Shown here: positions 20,161 through 22,779 of the stretch, one piece after another
Layout: each line of letters begins with the position of its first letter
Numbering within the stretch: the first letter of the stretch is position 1
From: Ophiothrix spiculata
Lineage: Eukaryota; Echinodermata; Ophiuroidea; Amphilepidida; Ophiotrichidae
Strand: one strand, 5' to 3'
Length of the DNA: 22,779 nucleotides
NCBI GenBank assembly: GCA_000969725.1
Contig: JXSR01S061068.1
Notes under the pieces: generated by a model
The model's input: the letters and a program-made list of their open reading frames with translations, nothing else
Told to the model about the DNA's origin: nothing
Database searches by the model: none
Position numbers and translations under genes: made by a program

Positions 20161-20680
20161 ACAAATATTCTATACGATAGGGTACTCAGAACCGGGCCTA
20201 ACATCTTTGTTATACTTTTCTCGTTCTGAAGAGAATCTTCTTGATTATATTTCCGAATTCTACCGATTAGTGCAACCAAGCAAGCTGAATATTCTCGACT
20301 TACCTGGTGCAACAGATAATGCTTGGGGCAAATTCGTTTGTTCAAAACGTGTATGTTGGCCTCTTAAGATTAAAATGCAAACCAATGAGTTATACAAAGA
20401 CATGCAGACAAAGAAAGACGATGAGAAAAGGAGAAAAAAGGAAGAAAGAAAAAGAGGAGAAAAAGAAAGAAAAATGAAGGGAAGGAAGAGAATGAAACAA
20501 AAGAAGACAGCTCATGTTGACTTGCTAAGGAAAATGGTCTTTTCGTCGGCACTTGTAAGCATTTGTATCCATCTTCAAACAGATTTTCAAACACCTACAT
20601 GTCTTGACCCAACCAGTGAGCACTATAATCATAACAAACTTGTGGATAGAATGTCTATGCTAGGTTCCGAAGCCATTTAA
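20003..20680 (+). CDS. Hypothetical 225-codon ORF, possibly a decayed element or gene fragment
   Basis: The longest ORF in the window: MAPYLSKLIKVIK..., then GYSEPGLTSLLYF and YISEFYRLVQPSKLNILDLP, then a Lys/Arg/Glu-rich stretch (about residues 135-170), ending ...RMSMLGSEAI. I recognise no family. The N-terminal third is suspicious: 20131-20160 is the reverse complement of 19908-19942, and a different frame upstream (about 19796-19925) also reads protein-like (KLRADADSFEELNTKHAERA) until a G-run. No promoter, splice site or polyadenylation signal could be tied to it. It could be the last exon of a gene, a transposon remnant or chance; the purine-rich AAAGAAAG tract inflates its openness. 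Confidence 0.3.
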   Translation: MAPYLSKLIKVIKFYNRKSAGSSYYFLYFLLPIFTRILKSVLSQSPPFRGESSQIFYTIGYSEPGLTSLLYFSRSEENLLDYISEFYRLVQPSKLNILDLPGATDNAWGKFVCSKRVCWPLKIKMQTNELYKDMQTKKDDEKRRKKEERKRGEKERKMKGRKRMKQKKTAHVDLLRKMVFSSALVSICIHLQTDFQTPTCLDPTSEHYNHNKLVDRMSMLGSEAI

Positions 20681-21015
20681 ACGTGAAAATTTTCACTTTT
20701 GGGTCACAAACGTTACTTTGGAATCACTCTTCACATTCTCCTAAGCAGCTGGACAGTATTAACCCTTAATAAGAAGCTACCGCCATCTATTATACATGTA
20801 AACTGGTTGCTAGCATATCATATCAACCTGTGCAAGGCGTCGAGTTTGTATATTGCTCCATCTCCAGGTACCTAGTATTTCATTGATGCAACAGATATAA
20901 TAGCCATATTACCGTTGATAACACCTGGAATATATTGTGGATTTTAATTTCATCGTAAAAGACAGTGGGAGTAACTCAATAAGGTAAGGTTTCACATAAA
21001 CGAGTTTGAAGAAAA
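20681..21015. other. Intergenic, nothing recognised
   Basis: About 330 bp with no repeat ends, RNA gene or ORF that I can support. Confidence 0.5.
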
Positions 21016-21148
21016 TTGGGACCAAGTGTACTTTAGGTCCCATCCATAATTTTAGGGTTAGGGTTTACGGTTAGTGTTAGGGTTAGGTTTAGTTTAGGGT
21101 TAGGGTTAGGGTGTAGGGTGTAGGGTGTAGGGTGTAGGGTGTAGGGTG

Positions 21149-21188
<40 letters not shown>

Positions 21189-21216
21189 GGTTTAGGGTTA
21201 GGATTAGGGTATAGTT

Positions 21217-21249
<33 letters not shown>

Positions 21250-21335
21250 TACGGTTTAGGGTTAGGGTTTAGGGTTAGTGTTAGGATTTAGGGTTTAGGG
21301 TTATGGGATGGTTTTTGATGGGACCTAAAAAATTG
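21016..21335. mobile_element. Inverted-repeat element enclosing TTAGGG-type telomere-like repeats, copy 2
   Basis: The left arm (21016-21044: TTGGGACCAAGTGTACTTTA then GGTCCCATC) is nearly identical to the left arm of copy 1. The right arm GATGGGACCTAAA (21317-21329) is shortened. The core is about 270 bp of TTAGGG and TTTAGGG with a run of GTGTAGG variants (about 21111-21152). No ORF. Confidence 0.8.
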
Positions 21336-21633
21336 TATCAACATTATGAGCAACTGAATTTATTGTTCTTTTTCTGGAACCAATTTTTGATATATATGCA
21401 AAAGTTTAAAAACACACATGGCAGACCCTTTCAGATAAAATGCCATATGTTACAAAACCCATTGGTTGAAATATCAATATATGAAAACGGAAACATTTTT
21501 ACAGCTAAAATAATGGGGCAATCTACACGGAATGCAGATCCAGATGTATCTCTGAGATCCAGAAAAAGGTAGGAAAGATCAAGCCAAAGAAGTTCCCAAT
21601 GGTTACTGAAGAAGCGACACAGGGCCACTGATG

Positions 21634-21981
21634 TGAAAGCCAAAAGGGAGTCAAGTGAATCTTAAAAGGGAGTCCAGCATCCATGACTCTCATGAGGAGT
21701 CACGTTGACTCTCACGAGGAGTCACGATGACTCTCATGAGAGTCAATGCTACTCCCCATGAGAGTCATTGATGCTGGACTCTGGAAAAAGAGTTGAGCTG
21801 ACTCCTAAGAAGGAGTCACCTCAACTCTTTTTTAGGAGTCATCTAAACTCTTCGAAAGAGTTTAAGTGATTCCTTTGGAGAGTCATGATATAAGTGACTC
21901 TCCAAATGGAGTCAAAACTGACATAGAGTCAACTTGCTGGACTCCCTTTTTGGAGTAACCTTGACTCCCTTTTGGCTTTCA
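21634..21981. mobile_element. GAGTC/GACTC-rich foldback element
   Basis: The ends are ~45-bp imperfect inverted repeats: left TGAAAGCCAAAAGGGAGTCA, and the right end reverse-complements to TGAAAGCCAAAAGGGAGTCA as well. A second shared block is AAGGGAGTCCAGCA / AGGGAGTCCAGCA. Between them the 5-base word GAGTC occurs about 11 times and GACTC about 8 times over the 348 bp, arranged as many small hairpins such as TGACTCTCATGAGAGTCA. No ORF, so non-autonomous or structural. Confidence 0.85.
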
Positions 21982-22779
21982 GTATGTATGTACTGGGAGA
22001 TGATGTCTGTTCAATTCAATAATTTGTTTTTTAATATAATTAAAATTCCTAATTAGGGACGGTGTGCTTACCTGTTTTCTTTATATAATGCTCAACTCTA
22101 TGGCCCACTAGTATTTGAAGTTAAATCATTCAGCATTTTTACGTCGTTTACATTGCCAACAACTCTGGAACAAACTCACTAGCTAACCTCGATGATTTGA
22201 GTAAACATTATAGCAATACTATAAGATTTTGATCAAAAATGGTTAATAGTAAAAACAGCATAAAATGGAGGAATGTGACTATCTGAGAGCATTTTCAAGT
22301 GTATCTTGTGAAAAAAATGTTTTCACATTAAAAATGGATAAAGAGCACATGCATTTTCCTATACTAATACATGTAAAATTAAATTCGGGATCCCGAATTT
22401 AATTCAACAAATGGCCATAACAGAAAAAGTAAGCATCTTTGAGCCAAATCGTTTGGAGGGTATTCATATCTACCAAAGACACACCCAATAAGCCCCAAAA
22501 ATCATGGGTGACAGGGGCGCTTAATTTTTTAACACCTTATATATAGTATTGCTTTAAGACTAGTATGTATAGCATAAATCATCTTTCATCATGAAAGCAT
22601 CACACTTATGGTGCATAATTCATCAGTTTGTATTACAAATTATGCTGACCTGCCGTCAAATGGCAAAATTATGTATGCCATACCATGTTCTCAACAAATT
22701 GACATTTCATTGGTAATTCTGATTTTCCACAATTCATGATTATATAGTAGTATATAACTTTACTCTTTATATACTTCCT
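21982..22779. other. Intergenic, with one perfect 28-bp palindrome
   Basis: Nothing coding. 22377-22404 is a perfect 28-bp palindrome with half-site AATTAAATTCGGGA, centred on GGGATCCC. The rest shows nothing I can name. Confidence 0.6.

Noticed and set aside
20370-20594. Minus-strand Phe/Ser-rich ORF
   Set aside because: It is the antisense of an AAAGAAAG purine-rich tract, so its low-complexity openness is trivial.
21303-21572. 89-codon plus-strand ORF after the telomere-like element
   Set aside because: It starts inside the element's right arm, has no recognised domain and no splice or promoter context. The frame stays readable past the first stop, which is curious, but not enough to call a gene.
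1-22779. CRISPR array, operon or phage-type system
   Set aside because: Spliced exons, Pol III SINEs and telomere-like repeats show animal nuclear DNA; no regularly spaced repeat-spacer array is present.

Overview
The window is animal nuclear DNA: AT-rich, intron-dominated, with GT-AG introns, interstitial TTAGGG-type repeats, tRNA-derived SINE-like copies and many small inverted-repeat elements. The protein similarity plus repeat style suggest a marine invertebrate, possibly a deuterostome such as a hemichordate or echinoderm, but that placement is a guess.

Only one gene can be named with confidence: the 5' part of the pre-mRNA splicing factor and U-box ubiquitin ligase PRPF19 (Prp19), on the minus strand. 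Eight coding exons run from an ATG at 17811 down to a splice donor at 4009. They encode about 356 residues: U-box, coiled coil, Ala/Pro/Gly-rich linker and the first three WD40 repeats. Every junction keeps the reading frame. The remaining WD40 repeats were not found between 1 and 4009 and should lie beyond the left edge. Introns range from about 280 bp to 5 kb, so the gene fills over half the window with very little coding sequence.

Most introns carry transposon debris. There is a family with 32-bp perfect inverted ends (two full copies, one truncated, one end only), a probable hAT-type element with an 8-bp target duplication, and several foldback or MITE-like elements, two of which flank exon 8 at distances below 60 bp. 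Three tRNA-like SINE copies are also present. Just downstream of exon 4 sit three decayed tandem copies of that same exon.

Right of the PRPF19 start (17812-22779) no gene can be confirmed. The proximal promoter lies beside one arm of a ~140-bp inverted repeat whose partner is ~1.6 kb away. Beyond this are a 225-codon ORF of unknown nature overlapping a decayed inverted-repeat coding region, a telomere-repeat-bearing element (second copy in PRPF19 intron 2), and a compact element packed with GAGTC/GACTC motifs between ~45-bp inverted ends. These last two are the strongest candidates for undescribed repeat families.
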